DNA of 17,611 nucleotides from Pseudomonadota bacterium. GTDB lineage: Bacteria > Desulfobacterota > Desulfobacteria > Desulfobacterales > ETH-SRB1. Position 1 is the stretch's first letter. Each line of letters starts with the position of its first letter. The position numbers and the translations under genes are program-made. Shown in pieces: positions 1-7,678 of the stretch. The stretch spans positions 1-17,611 of the forward strand of contig JAHIKR010000384.1 in NCBI GenBank assembly GCA_018897415.1, read 5' to 3'. Below the pieces are notes generated by a model, which was not told where the DNA came from, searched no databases, and saw only the letters and a list, made by a program, of their open reading frames with translations.

Positions 1-846
1 CTTTATCGTCCTGTCCTCTTCGACAATGGCACCGCTGGCAAAGACAACATTGTTGACATCCCCTATCCTTTCATAATTTTCTCTGGGGGAAAGCATCGGT
101 TCGTCACATCTGGCAATAATCTTTGAGGGATCCTCCAAATCCAGCAGGACACTCCCGGCATGGTAAATCGGTCCACTGGCAGTCATTCTTAAACCATGAT
201 AGATCTCCAGCCACCCCTTGTCCGTCTTGATAGGAGGCACGGATGCGCCGATTCGATAAGAATCCCAGTAACCCGGCCTTGGGAAAATGACCGCCCTGGA
301 ATGCCCCCAGTGGATAAGGTCATCTGAATAAGATATCCAGATAGAACCGACATTATTACCGATAGGTCTGTCCAGCCTGGCATATTTCCCTTTAATCTTT
401 TCGGGGAATAATACCCCGTCTTTATTGCCCGGCGAAGAAATAAGGGCAATCCGCTCATATTTTTTAAAATCTTCTGTTTTGGCAATTTCAATCATCGGCC
501 CAAAACCTGAGAAAGCTGTAAACAAAATATAATAAACCCCGTCCATAAACGTAATTCGCGGGTCCTCGATTCCTCTTTTTTCATACTTAGCAAATTTACC
601 GCTCTTCTCGGGCAACATGACCGGTTTTTCATCGACCTCATAGTAGAACCCTTTTTTACTTCTGGCGAGCGCAAAAAATGAATATCCCTGTTGCCCTTCT
701 ACTCTGAACAAGAGAAGGTATTCTCCGTCAAATTTAACAGGAGACCCGTTAAACACCGTATTACACCTGAAGGGAATATCCTCAGCAGTCAGTATGGGAT
801 TTTCGTCATAACGATGTAAAAAATCTCCTCCTATTTTTCTAACCAT
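1..846 (-). CDS. GH130 glycoside phosphorylase family protein, 3' end beyond window
   Basis: The frame is open from the ATG at 846 down to base 1 (282 codons, no stop), so the gene is partial at its C-terminus. It encodes a five-bladed beta-propeller of the GH130 family, which in characterised members phosphorolyses beta-1,4- or beta-1,2-mannosides. Visible family motifs are the N-terminal HRYDENPILT (11-20), RGIEDPRITF (91-100, with the Asp that acts as proton donor in characterised members), YARLDRP (155-161), the YHG motif (216-218, His contributing to phosphate binding in characterised phosphorylases) and the late ERIGDVNNVVF. The canonical motifs suggest an active enzyme. Roughly 30-40 residues should lie beyond the edge, judging from its 311-residue neighbour. 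A GGAGG sequence at 858-862, 11 nt upstream, lies inside the end of the preceding gene, so the pair is probably co-transcribed. Substrate cannot be read from the sequence. Confidence 0.9.
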   Translation of the reverse strand, partial: MVRKIGGDFLHRYDENPILTAEDIPFRCNTVFNGSPVKFDGEYLLLFRVEGQQGYSFFALARSKKGFYYEVDEKPVMLPEKSGKFAKYEKRGIEDPRITFMDGVYYILFTAFSGFGPMIEIAKTEDFKKYERIALISSPGNKDGVLFPEKIKGKYARLDRPIGNNVGSIWISYSDDLIHWGHSRAVIFPRPGYWDSYRIGASVPPIKTDKGWLEIYHGLRMTASGPIYHAGSVLLDLEDPSKIIARCDEPMLSPRENYERIGDVNNVVFASGAIVEEDRTIK

Positions 847-849
847 TAT

Positions 850-1785
850 TTAAAATTCCTCCAAATTATTCTTACAAAAATCGATGACCTCGGAAAGCGT
901 TGTGGTTCCCAGACATATACAGTTATCCGCTGCTCCATAATAAAGCTTGATTTCACCATTATCTTCCAGAATCGCACCGGTGGAAAAGACTACATTATTA
1001 AGATCCCCGATCCGTTCATATAATTTCCTTGGTGAGAGTATCGGTATATTGGACCGGTTTATCATTTTGGCAGGATCCTCTTTATCAAGAATGGCGGCCC
1101 CTATTTTGGTAATCGTCCCGGAAGAGGTTTGTTTCACTCCATAGTAGAAGAGCAGCCATCCTGATTCTGTCTCCATGGGCGGAACCGCGCATCCTATTCG
1201 CCCCTGATCCCAAAAGCCGGCCCTCGGCGTAAGGACGACCTCTCTTTCACCCCAGGTCAAAAGGTCATTTGAATAAGTAATCCATATACTTCCTCCGGAG
1301 CTCGGTCTGTCTAACATCGCGAATCTACCGTTTATCTTTCTGGAAAAAAGAGCGCCGGCTTTGGTATCCGGCTGAGAAATAATCTCCATTCTTTCAAACT
1401 CATTAAAATCTTTTGTCTTGCCCAGGCCTAAAACGATCCCATGCCTTCCCATGGCCAGATATATAATATAATACTCATTATTAAGAGGCGTGATTCTGGC
1501 GTCTAAGACTCCCATTTCTTCGTATTCATTAAAATCTTCATCCTTTGAGGAGGCAATAAACGGTTCTCTTTCTATTTTAAAATATAACCCGTCCTCGCTT
1601 CTGGCTATATAAATGGCAGGCCTGCCGTCAAGCTTCTCAATAGTAACCAGCAGTATATATTCCCCGTCAATCTTAATACAACCTGCGTTATACATGTCAT
1701 GACACTTAAAGGGGAGATCCTCAGAGGTAATTACAGGATTTTCTTTCCAGCGATGAATAACATCTTGTCTGAATGTTCTTGGCAT
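850..1785 (-). CDS. GH130 family protein, divergent paralogue
   Basis: This is a complete 311-residue GH130-family propeller and a paralogue of the next gene downstream, which begins 3 bp after its stop. Shared landmarks are HRWKENPVIT (11-20), MLDRP (157-161), ERIGDLNNVVF (257-267) and the C-terminal LYYGAADN (281-288). Two motifs differ from the neighbour. The EDPR catalytic motif is L94-D95-A96-R97, so the Asp is kept but its Glu and Pro neighbours are lost. The YHG motif is Y214-Y215-G216, which removes the His associated with phosphate contact. It may be an altered-specificity enzyme, a hydrolase-like variant or a weakly active partner; the sequence alone does not decide. The ATG at 1785 is preceded by an AAGGAG ribosome site about 8 nt upstream. 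No signal peptide is visible, so it should be cytoplasmic. Confidence 0.9.
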   Translation of the reverse strand: MPRTFRQDVIHRWKENPVITSEDLPFKCHDMYNAGCIKIDGEYILLVTIEKLDGRPAIYIARSEDGLYFKIEREPFIASSKDEDFNEYEEMGVLDARITPLNNEYYIIYLAMGRHGIVLGLGKTKDFNEFERMEIISQPDTKAGALFSRKINGRFAMLDRPSSGGSIWITYSNDLLTWGEREVVLTPRAGFWDQGRIGCAVPPMETESGWLLFYYGVKQTSSGTITKIGAAILDKEDPAKMINRSNIPILSPRKLYERIGDLNNVVFSTGAILEDNGEIKLYYGAADNCICLGTTTLSEVIDFCKNNLEEF

Positions 1786-1813
1786 AGATAAACTCCTTTT
1801 TTATCCCGGCAAG

Positions 1814-1921
1814 CTAACAGGAAATCGTAAAAATTTCAAGGGACTCTTGGGGGGACTGTTCTCTTTTCCCATAAAGAACGACAGCAGCATTCAGAAGCCT
1901 GTTGTCATGATTTAGATATCT
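1814..1921 (-). pseudogene. Possible C-terminal remnant resembling an AlbA_2/Schlafen-type protein
   Basis: In the spacer between cbiR and the GH130 pair, one minus-strand frame reads NHDNRLLNAAVVLYGKREQ and continues about a dozen codons to a TAG at 1814-1816. The RLLNAAVVLYGK stretch resembles the 'L-x-N-A-A-x-L-L-F-G-K' segment common in AlbA_2-domain (divergent AAA-4) proteins. There is no start codon and no homologous sequence upstream, because cbiR ends at 1912 in another frame. If real, it is a relic of a larger gene lost from this spot. The match is short and recognised by eye, so chance remains a serious alternative. Confidence 0.3.
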
Positions 1922-2715
1922 GGATTTTTCCAGTATTTTTCCAGAAATGTTAAAGATACACTTAAATTTTCAAAAGAAAAAACCTCCAGAGACACAATGC
2001 CATAATATCTTTTTAATATCCCAATGATTTGATCCATTTGTTCTAACGAAAGCCTGTTTAGAGAAACATGATCTTTTTTATTTTCAACGCCATGCAAGTG
2101 TATTATTGAAGTATTGCTTGAATGTTTATCGAACACTTTTTTAACATCAAATCCATTGACCAAAAGGTGCCCGATGTCAATGCAGACTGAAAGTTCAAAG
2201 TCTTTTATTATTTCTTCAAGCCATTCAAAAGGATACGATAGTGTTTCAATCGAAATCGCCTGGCTCTGTATCCCATCGTCAAGCAGTTCATCAACACTTT
2301 TATAAACAAGCTCCTGCCATCTGCTCACACTTTCCCTATCTTTCGAATCCTTATCATATGAAATATGGAGAGCATGGGTAGATGGAGACAAATAAGAGGT
2401 AAGGTCGATTATCCTTTTTAATGTATCTATAGCGTTTCTCCTAACAGAAGCATTGCTATCGCTTATATATATATCAATTGGCAGATGGACATTATAGGAC
2501 AAATCATATTGTTCTGCCAGTAAGGCCAGTTCCTTTATTTGCTGCATTGTCGGCAAACTATCAAACCTGCTTTCAAACAACAGAAGTTCGATCTCATCAA
2601 GATAAGGAGCCAGCATTTTTACATTGGGAATAATATGATCGGGATATATATATGATGTGGTGCCTATCTTAAATGGATATGCATTCTTGTATGATTTTAA
2701 AAGACTTGGATACAT
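1912..2715 (-). CDS. cbiR: CbiR-type cobamide-remodelling phosphodiesterase
   Basis: A 267-residue xylose-isomerase-like TIM barrel of the AP endonuclease 2 superfamily. The N-terminal FKIGTTSYIYPD (15-26), EIELLLFES (41-49) and VHLPIDI (76-82) match the CbiR group, known from Akkermansia to hydrolyse the phosphoribosyl bond of the cobamide nucleotide loop so that the lower ligand can be replaced. Likely metal ligands are H77, H117, E157 (SIETLSY), D180 and H183 (CIDIGH), H206/H208 (IIHLHG) and E244 (SLEVF). It is the last gene of the cobamide cluster and overlaps the end of cbiB. I chose the ATG at 2715 (19-bp overlap) because homology starts just after it; an ATG at 2751 would add 12 residues that only re-read the cbiB end. 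Neither start has a good ribosome site, which fits translational coupling. Its product, cobinamide phosphate, would be a direct CobU substrate. Confidence 0.85.
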   Translation of the reverse strand: MYPSLLKSYKNAYPFKIGTTSYIYPDHIIPNVKMLAPYLDEIELLLFESRFDSLPTMQQIKELALLAEQYDLSYNVHLPIDIYISDSNASVRRNAIDTLKRIIDLTSYLSPSTHALHISYDKDSKDRESVSRWQELVYKSVDELLDDGIQSQAISIETLSYPFEWLEEIIKDFELSVCIDIGHLLVNGFDVKKVFDKHSSNTSIIHLHGVENKKDHVSLNRLSLEQMDQIIGILKRYYGIVSLEVFSFENLSVSLTFLEKYWKNPDI

Positions 2716-3605
2716 AATAAAACCCAAAAACCACACAGGCCGGTTAACCATAAAAGCGACGACAGCATCATAATATCGCAGGCTTTTCTGATATGTTCTA
2801 TCTTTGCATTCCCCAGCCTTTCCCCAATATAAGGCTTGGGAACAAGCTGCCCGCCATAGTAGTTAGGACCGCCAAGCTTAATGCCGAGCCCTCCTGCAAA
2901 GGCAGCTTCTGGATATCCCGCATTAGGGCTGGTATGTTTTGAGCCTTCTTTTATTGCTGTTTTAAATGCACCCCAGCCTCTGCCGGAAAGAATCTGTACT
3001 GCTAAAGATATGACAGGTATTGATAAACGGGCTGGAATAAAATTTGCCATGTCGTCAATTCTTGCGGCTGCTTTTCCGAAATCCCGGTATTTTTCATTCT
3101 TATAACCAATCATGGAATCTAATGTGTTTACCATCTTATAGGCCATTGCAAGGGGTGCACCGCCTATCGCCGCAAAAAAAAGCGGAGATATTACTCCGTC
3201 CACAAGATTTTCAGCAACAGTCTCAACCGCAGCCCGTGCAACACCTTCTTCTGATAGTTTTTCAACATCCCTTCCAACAATAAATGCAAGCTTTTTCTTT
3301 GCAGCACCAAGCTCCCCATGATTGAGAAGCTTGTAAACTTCCATTGCAGAATCCCTGAGAGAGCGAATTGAAATACAATAATAAATAAGAATTATCTCGA
3401 TAAATGTTTTCAAAACCGGATGTATAAGCTGGGCAGATAATATTAATATTGAAGTCAAACACCATACCATTAAGATTAGAAATATCGATAGGATAGCCCC
3501 AGATGTTTTAAGGCTTACATTAAACTTTCTGAAGCGAGGTTCAAGGGCACTTATTGATCTCCCCATCCATCTTACTGGATGTGGCAGGGACTCAGGATCA
3601 CCCAA
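2697..3605 (-). CDS. cbiB: Adenosylcobinamide-phosphate synthase CbiB (5' end disrupted)
   Basis: This integral membrane enzyme joins adenosylcobyric acid to (R)-1-amino-2-propanol O-2-phosphate. Family hallmarks are LGDPESLPHPVRWMGR at the very start, RDVEKLSEEGVARAAVETVAEN, DGVISPLFF, KMVNTLDSMIGYKNEKY, DDMANFIPARL, GSKHTSPNAGYPEAAFAGGLG and YYGG. The listed TTG start gives 302 residues but drops the usual first helix. Codons just upstream in the same frame encode ISFLYIIFAAFILDLI, which is plainly that helix, yet no ATG, GTG or TTG opens it. The ATG at 3667-3665 overlaps the cobD stop as TAATG but is one base out of frame; a sixth G in the 3661-3665 tract would fuse it perfectly. So this is either a consensus error, a real frameshift, or a start at a rare codon (ATA/ATT). 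The C-terminus overlaps cbiR. Confidence 0.9.
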   Translation of the reverse strand: MGDPESLPHPVRWMGRSISALEPRFRKFNVSLKTSGAILSIFLILMVWCLTSILILSAQLIHPVLKTFIEIILIYYCISIRSLRDSAMEVYKLLNHGELGAAKKKLAFIVGRDVEKLSEEGVARAAVETVAENLVDGVISPLFFAAIGGAPLAMAYKMVNTLDSMIGYKNEKYRDFGKAAARIDDMANFIPARLSIPVISLAVQILSGRGWGAFKTAIKEGSKHTSPNAGYPEAAFAGGLGIKLGGPNYYGGQLVPKPYIGERLGNAKIEHIRKACDIMMLSSLLWLTGLCGFWVLLCIQVF

Positions 3606-3666
3606 GATTAGATCAAGAATAAAAGCTGCAAAAATTATATATAAAAATGATATTGGAAAACCCCCA

Positions 3667-4743
3667 TTAGGAAAGAAAACTTAAAAGCTTATCTGCCGCC
3701 ATCATATTAACGTCTCTTGTTTTTAATGAAATCCTGATAAAATTATCAGAAAGGCCCCTGAAATTTGAGCAATCTCTAATGAGTATCTTGTATTGCGACA
3801 TGTAAGAGCAAATATTTTCAGCTTTATAATTTCCAAATAAACGAGCAAGAATAAAGGTCGTTGTGCTTGGGAAGAGCTTTATAGAGGAAATATTTTCAAA
3901 CTTTGAAATGAAAATTTCTCTTTCGATTTCAATAAAATCTCTTGATTTCTTTATGAAAGCTTCAACTTCATCTTTTTTTTCCATAAGATAAAGCACAGCA
4001 GCCTGAGCAATGCTGTTAACACTCCAGGGCAGCATAAAAGGCTCAAGTCTTTTTATGATCTCTTTTGATGAAATTAAAAATCCAATCCTCAAACCCGGAA
4101 TCTTGAAAATTTTTGACATTGAATTCAATATAATAACATTCGGAAGCCCTATCCTTATCATGCTAATTTTCTCTCCGGCTTCTACAAATGGCATATATGA
4201 CTCGTCTATTATAAAAAATATATCCGGGTGTGACCTGCAAAGCAACTCAAGATCAGATGGAGGTATCAAAGCACCAGTGGGGTTGTTTGGATTGCAAATA
4301 AAAACCGTATCGCATTCTGTAATGTTATCTTCAATCTGATTAACATCAAGCTTAAATGACTTTGACTCCTCTGTAATTAAATAAGAGTAAACGACATTAT
4401 GCATTTTGCATGCATCAGCATAGTCGGCATAAGTCGGACCCAGAATAAGAGCTTTTTTTGTTCCAAGTGCTATGGGTATTGAATATATGAATTGAGTAGT
4501 CCCGTTTCCTGCAATAACGAGTTCAGAGTCTACATTACAAAGATCGGCAAAAGCAGTTACAGCACCAGCAGAGTCGGCTTCAGGCAAAGTTGTTATTGCT
4601 GTTAGGTTTTCTTGAAGAAAACTTATAAGCCCTGGAATAATATCAAGGGGATTTAAATTACTGCTCATATCAATTATTTCAGAAGGAGCACATCCAAGCT
4701 TAGATGCTATTTGATAAATATTACCACCATGACCGATAATCAT
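3667..4743 (-). CDS. cobD: L-threonine-O-3-phosphate decarboxylase
   Basis: A 358-residue PLP-dependent fold-type I enzyme that makes (R)-1-amino-2-propanol O-2-phosphate, the linker that CbiB (the next gene) attaches to the corrin ring. It is called CobD in Salmonella and CobC in Pseudomonas denitrificans. Visible motifs: MIIGHGGNIY at the N-terminus, typical of this subgroup; GNGTTQFIY (79-87); NPNNPTG (151-157); IIDESYMPF (178-186); SMSKIFKIPGLRIGF, with the PLP lysine at K211 and the carboxylate-binding R219; and IRDCSNFRGL (322-331), which separates threonine-phosphate decarboxylases from histidinol-phosphate aminotransferase. The start sits 1 nt after the cobS stop (TGAGATG) and the stop TAA overlaps an ATG, so translation is probably coupled on both sides. 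Length is normal for the family. Confidence 0.95.
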   Translation of the reverse strand: MIIGHGGNIYQIASKLGCAPSEIIDMSSNLNPLDIIPGLISFLQENLTAITTLPEADSAGAVTAFADLCNVDSELVIAGNGTTQFIYSIPIALGTKKALILGPTYADYADACKMHNVVYSYLITEESKSFKLDVNQIEDNITECDTVFICNPNNPTGALIPPSDLELLCRSHPDIFFIIDESYMPFVEAGEKISMIRIGLPNVIILNSMSKIFKIPGLRIGFLISSKEIIKRLEPFMLPWSVNSIAQAAVLYLMEKKDEVEAFIKKSRDFIEIEREIFISKFENISSIKLFPSTTTFILARLFGNYKAENICSYMSQYKILIRDCSNFRGLSDNFIRISLKTRDVNMMAADKLLSFLS

Positions 4744-4744
4744 C

Positions 4745-5467
4745 TCACAACCCCACTGAAACCATCAAAAATAACGCTGATTCTAATACCTCTGTCATAG
4801 CCCCCAGCATATCTCCAGTAATACACCCAACTCGCTTATTATAATACATGAGAATTACAGCCGTCATTAAGATAAAAATAAAGTTAAGCCATATTCCTCT
4901 CCAGCCCATAAAAAATGAAATTGCTATGGGAATGGCCAGTCCCCAAAATCCTGAAACTTTCAAGGGCTTGCCGAAAAAAGCATGGCCTGTGCCGCCCTCA
5001 GGCCTTCCGTACTTCAGAAATTTTATGCCGAACAAAATACCACCCCTTGCATAGGCCGGTATAATTACAAGTAATAAATCCCTATGGGCATCTAATCCCA
5101 ATATCCCTCCCCATTTAAGGGACAATCCGCAAATAATGGCAGCAAGACCCATTACACCGATTCTACTGTCTTTCATGATGGCAAGCGCACTTTCCTTGGT
5201 TCTGTGCCCCAAGAGGCCGTCCGCTGTATCACCCAGCCCATCCAGATGAAAGGCGCCGGTTAATAAAACCAGAAAAATCACATCAAGAATCGCCACAACA
5301 GGTTCAGACCAGAATCTTGAAATAAGTCTGTCAAAGGCAGAAACCATAAATCCCAATAAGAGTCCAACAATAGGGAAATACTGAACCATCCTATCAGGAT
5401 CAAAAATTCTTGACTTACCTGCTGGCAGTATTGTCAAAAATTGTATGGCTGAGATAAAGTTTTTCAT
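4745..5467 (-). CDS. cobS: Adenosylcobinamide-GDP ribazoletransferase (cobalamin synthase)
   Basis: A 240-residue polytopic inner-membrane protein that condenses adenosylcobinamide-GDP with alpha-ribazole or its 5'-phosphate, the last assembly step of the nucleotide loop. Diagnostic motifs are MKNFISAIQFLTILPAG at the N-terminus, GAFHLDGLGDTADGLLGHR (71-89, the acidic metal/GDP site), AIMKDSRIGVMG, RPEGGTGHAFF and GCITGDMLGAMTE near the C-terminus. It has about six hydrophobic segments. The ATG lies about 40 bp after the cobU stop, and that gap is partly filled by a heptamer repeat array. The gene ends 1 nt before cobD, so it sits inside the same operon. Confidence 0.95.
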   Translation of the reverse strand: MKNFISAIQFLTILPAGKSRIFDPDRMVQYFPIVGLLLGFMVSAFDRLISRFWSEPVVAILDVIFLVLLTGAFHLDGLGDTADGLLGHRTKESALAIMKDSRIGVMGLAAIICGLSLKWGGILGLDAHRDLLLVIIPAYARGGILFGIKFLKYGRPEGGTGHAFFGKPLKVSGFWGLAIPIAISFFMGWRGIWLNFIFILMTAVILMYYNKRVGCITGDMLGAMTEVLESALFLMVSVGL

Positions 5468-5495
5468 AAATTGATTAAATTACCGCCCTTCGGAC

Positions 5496-5530
5496 GAGCT
5501 CTTAGCTCTTAGCTCTCAGCTCTTAGCTTA
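5496..5530. repeat. Heptamer array (AGCTCTT unit) at the cobU 3' end
   Basis: On the plus strand the unit AGCTCTT occurs five times at exact 7-bp spacing with minor variation (AGCTCTC once, AGCTTA at the end). The array overlaps the last codons of cobU: on the minus strand it encodes the final residues KLRAES and supplies the TAA at 5509-5511. Remaining units run past the stop into the spacer before cobS. Confidence 0.85.
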
Positions 5531-6042
5531 AGCGGCACAGGAATGCCTGCCACCATCCAGATTACCCTGTCAGAGCTTTCTGCGATACTTTGGTTGGCAA
5601 AACCCACAGCATCTCTGAAAAGTCTGGCAAGCCTGTTTTCCGGGACTATACCTGTGCCGACTTCATTTGACACCATGATAACCGGGCACTGAGCCTTTTC
5701 AAGTGAATCTGTAAGGCACATGATTGGTTTAGACATATCTATGTTGCTATTCTCCAGAATAAGATTACTGATCCAGAGCGTAAGGCAGTCTACAAGTATT
5801 AAATCACTTTTTGTGCTGTATTCAATTATTGCTTCAGGCAAACGGGTTGGGACTTCTATAGTTGACCAACTCTTTTCTCTTTCTTCTTTATGGCGCGCAA
5901 CACGCTCTTCCATTTCTTTATCTTTTGGAACACAGGTCGCAATAAAAATCCTTCTGTCTCCTGGAATCTGTTTCGCCACTTCTATGGCATATCTGCTTTT
6001 ACCGCTCCTGCATCCACCAATTACCAATACTATCTCTTTCAT
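5509..6042 (-). CDS. cobU: Adenosylcobinamide kinase / adenosylcobinamide-phosphate guanylyltransferase
   Basis: A 177-residue bifunctional enzyme (CobU/CobP) that phosphorylates adenosylcobinamide and then transfers GMP to give adenosylcobinamide-GDP. The P-loop is GGCRSGKS (9-16); RVARHKEERE carries the likely guanylylated His (H51); LVDCLTLWISNL (83-94) and VSNEVGTGIVPENRLARLFRD are family signatures. I chose the ATG at 6042 because the P-loop protein begins there and a GGGA sequence lies upstream; the open frame to 6114 only reads a repeat. The natural end VAGIPVPLK is followed by LRAES, which is encoded, with the stop codon, by the AGCTCTT array. It accepts cobinamide phosphate directly, so it can take the CbiR product as well as the CbiB product. 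Confidence 0.95.
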   Translation of the reverse strand: MKEIVLVIGGCRSGKSRYAIEVAKQIPGDRRIFIATCVPKDKEMEERVARHKEEREKSWSTIEVPTRLPEAIIEYSTKSDLILVDCLTLWISNLILENSNIDMSKPIMCLTDSLEKAQCPVIMVSNEVGTGIVPENRLARLFRDAVGFANQSIAESSDRVIWMVAGIPVPLKLRAES

Positions 6043-6054
6043 ACGCTTGTCCCT

Positions 6055-6159
6055 GACAATTGAAGATTGAAGATTGTCAATTGAAAATTGATGGAAAACC
6101 TTATTAAACTTCATAATTCGACATTCGACATTTAATCTTCAATCTTCAATCTTCAATAT
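6055..6159. repeat. Composite inverted heptamer repeat between cobQ and cobU
   Basis: The left arm has TGAAGAT and variants at 7-bp spacing (about 6061-6090). The right arm has CTTCAAT at 7-bp spacing (6137-6157) as its inverse complement. Between them is a core at 6086-6111 (AATTG, then ACCTTATT) that matches the core of the 7741-7870 element at 20 of 26 positions by eye. The right arm encodes the final residues of CobQ (LKIED) and its TGA at 6139-6141. The element fills nearly all of the cobQ-cobU spacer and could fold into a long imperfect stem in RNA. Confidence 0.8.
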
Positions 6160-7623
6160 CAAATCGGTATCAATGTATTTCTCAAAGTGATCGGCCAGAA
6201 GATCATATTGTTTATCTCTTGCAATAAATCCATGACTTTTTGAAACCTTAATACCGCTTAGTCCAATACTGTTAAGCCACAACCTCGTTATTCCCGGCGT
6301 ATCAAAAAGACCGTGCAAATATGTGCCCATAATTCTCGACTTACAGGCAATACAACCGTCTTCTTTTTTGCACGCCATATTGTTCTGAGCAAGGATATTA
6401 AACATAGGCTCTCCTTTGAGCCTTTTTGTATGCCCCATGTGGATTTCATATCCAGTCCCTGCAACATTCTGCCAGGAAAATCTGGTCAAAGTCGTAGTCT
6501 TGGGAGCTTTTAAAACAGTTTCAACCGGCAGAAGTGAAAGGCCCTTCTGCTTTCCTGGAATGCCTTCGAGGCCATTGGGATCATGCACATAATGTCCTAA
6601 CATCTGGTAGCCTCCGCATATTCCAAGAATATGACCGCCCTGCCCTGCAAACTCTTTAAGTCTTTTCGACCATCCTCGCTTATTCATCCATTTAAGATCT
6701 GAGCGTGTATTTTTTGATCCAGGCAGAATAACAGCCTTAAAAGGTGCCAAGTCCTGAGGTTTTTCAACAAAATATAAATCAATTCCCTTCAGGCATGAGA
6801 TAGGATCAAAATCTGTAAAATTAGAAATATGAGGTATTCGTATAACAGCTATAGCCGGAGTATCGCATTTTTTCTTAGAAAACACCCTGGGGTTTTCAAT
6901 TACAACCGAATCTTCAGCCTCTATATTTATATGATTATACCAGGGCAATACACCGAAAACCTTTTTTTCAGTCTTCTTCTCTAACCATTTTATTCCTTCT
7001 TTAAAAAGAGATATATCTCCCCTGAACCGGTTTATAATAAATCCTTTTATCTGATTCCGCAGTTTGTCCGACAAACATTCTATCGTTCCCACTATCTGGG
7101 CAAATACCCCGCCCCTGTGGATGTCTGCCACCAGGATTACATTTGCCCCTGCATACTCTGCCATCCGGAAATTAACTATATCGTGCTGCATAAGGTTAAC
7201 CTCGGCACATGAACCAGCGCCTTCCATAATGATCAGGTCATATTTTCTGCGCAGACGGTTAAGAGCAGAACAGGACATTGAAAACAGGTGCTCTTTCTTA
7301 GTATGGTATTCAAGAGCCGTACTGTTTTCAAGGACTTCGCCCAGAAGTACAATCTGCGAACCAACATCACTGGTAGGTTTTAAAAGTACAGGATTCATAT
7401 CAACATGAGGAGGAATTCTGGCAGCTTCTGCCTGTACAATTTGCGCACGACCCATCTCAAGGCCTTCAGCGGTTATTCCTGAATTATTAGACATGTTCTG
7501 GGACTTGAATGGAGCAACATTTATCCCTCTGTTCGCAAAATATCTGCAAAGAGCAGTTGCAACAATGCTTTTACCGACCTCAGAACCTGTTCCAAAAACA
7601 GCTATACAGGTGGCTTTATCCAT
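6139..7623 (-). CDS. cobQ: Cobyric acid synthase (CobQ/CbiP)
   Basis: A 494-residue glutamine-dependent amidotransferase that amidates carboxylates b, d, e and g of adenosylcobyrinic acid a,c-diamide. The N-terminal ATP-binding half has FGTGSEVGKSIVATAL (10-25), FKSQNMSNNS (39-48), MEGAGSCAEVNL (133-144) and VADIHRGGVFAQ (165-176). The C-terminal class I glutaminase-like half has the nucleophile C336 in GICGGYQMLG and the catalytic His H437 in GTYLHGLFD, with YEIHMGHT before it. Length is typical. The last five residues, LKIED, and the TGA come from a heptamer repeat array, so the native end has been replaced or extended. The ATG at 7623 has only a weak GAGAAAAAG ribosome site. It is the first gene of the cobQ-cobU-cobS-cobD-cbiB-cbiR run. 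Confidence 0.95.
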   Translation of the reverse strand: MDKATCIAVFGTGSEVGKSIVATALCRYFANRGINVAPFKSQNMSNNSGITAEGLEMGRAQIVQAEAARIPPHVDMNPVLLKPTSDVGSQIVLLGEVLENSTALEYHTKKEHLFSMSCSALNRLRRKYDLIIMEGAGSCAEVNLMQHDIVNFRMAEYAGANVILVADIHRGGVFAQIVGTIECLSDKLRNQIKGFIINRFRGDISLFKEGIKWLEKKTEKKVFGVLPWYNHINIEAEDSVVIENPRVFSKKKCDTPAIAVIRIPHISNFTDFDPISCLKGIDLYFVEKPQDLAPFKAVILPGSKNTRSDLKWMNKRGWSKRLKEFAGQGGHILGICGGYQMLGHYVHDPNGLEGIPGKQKGLSLLPVETVLKAPKTTTLTRFSWQNVAGTGYEIHMGHTKRLKGEPMFNILAQNNMACKKEDGCIACKSRIMGTYLHGLFDTPGITRLWLNSIGLSGIKVSKSHGFIARDKQYDLLADHFEKYIDTDLILKIED

Positions 7624-7678
7624 ATCTTTTTCTCGAATGAAATTACCCCCCTTTATCCCATAAACGCTAAGTTATTTT

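Noticed and set aside
189..674. Two minus-strand open frames of 100 and 60 codons
   Set aside because: They are out-of-frame shadows of the GH130 gene that is open from 846 to the window edge, which has all the family motifs.
5468..5500. Terminator between cobU and cobS (CCGCCCTTCGG hairpin)
   Set aside because: The stem is only three base pairs with no T-run on the minus strand, and cobU and cobS are expected to be co-transcribed.
6043..6114. Longer N-terminus for CobU (24 extra residues)
   Set aside because: The extra codons translate the heptamer repeat, and family homology begins exactly at the ATG 6042.
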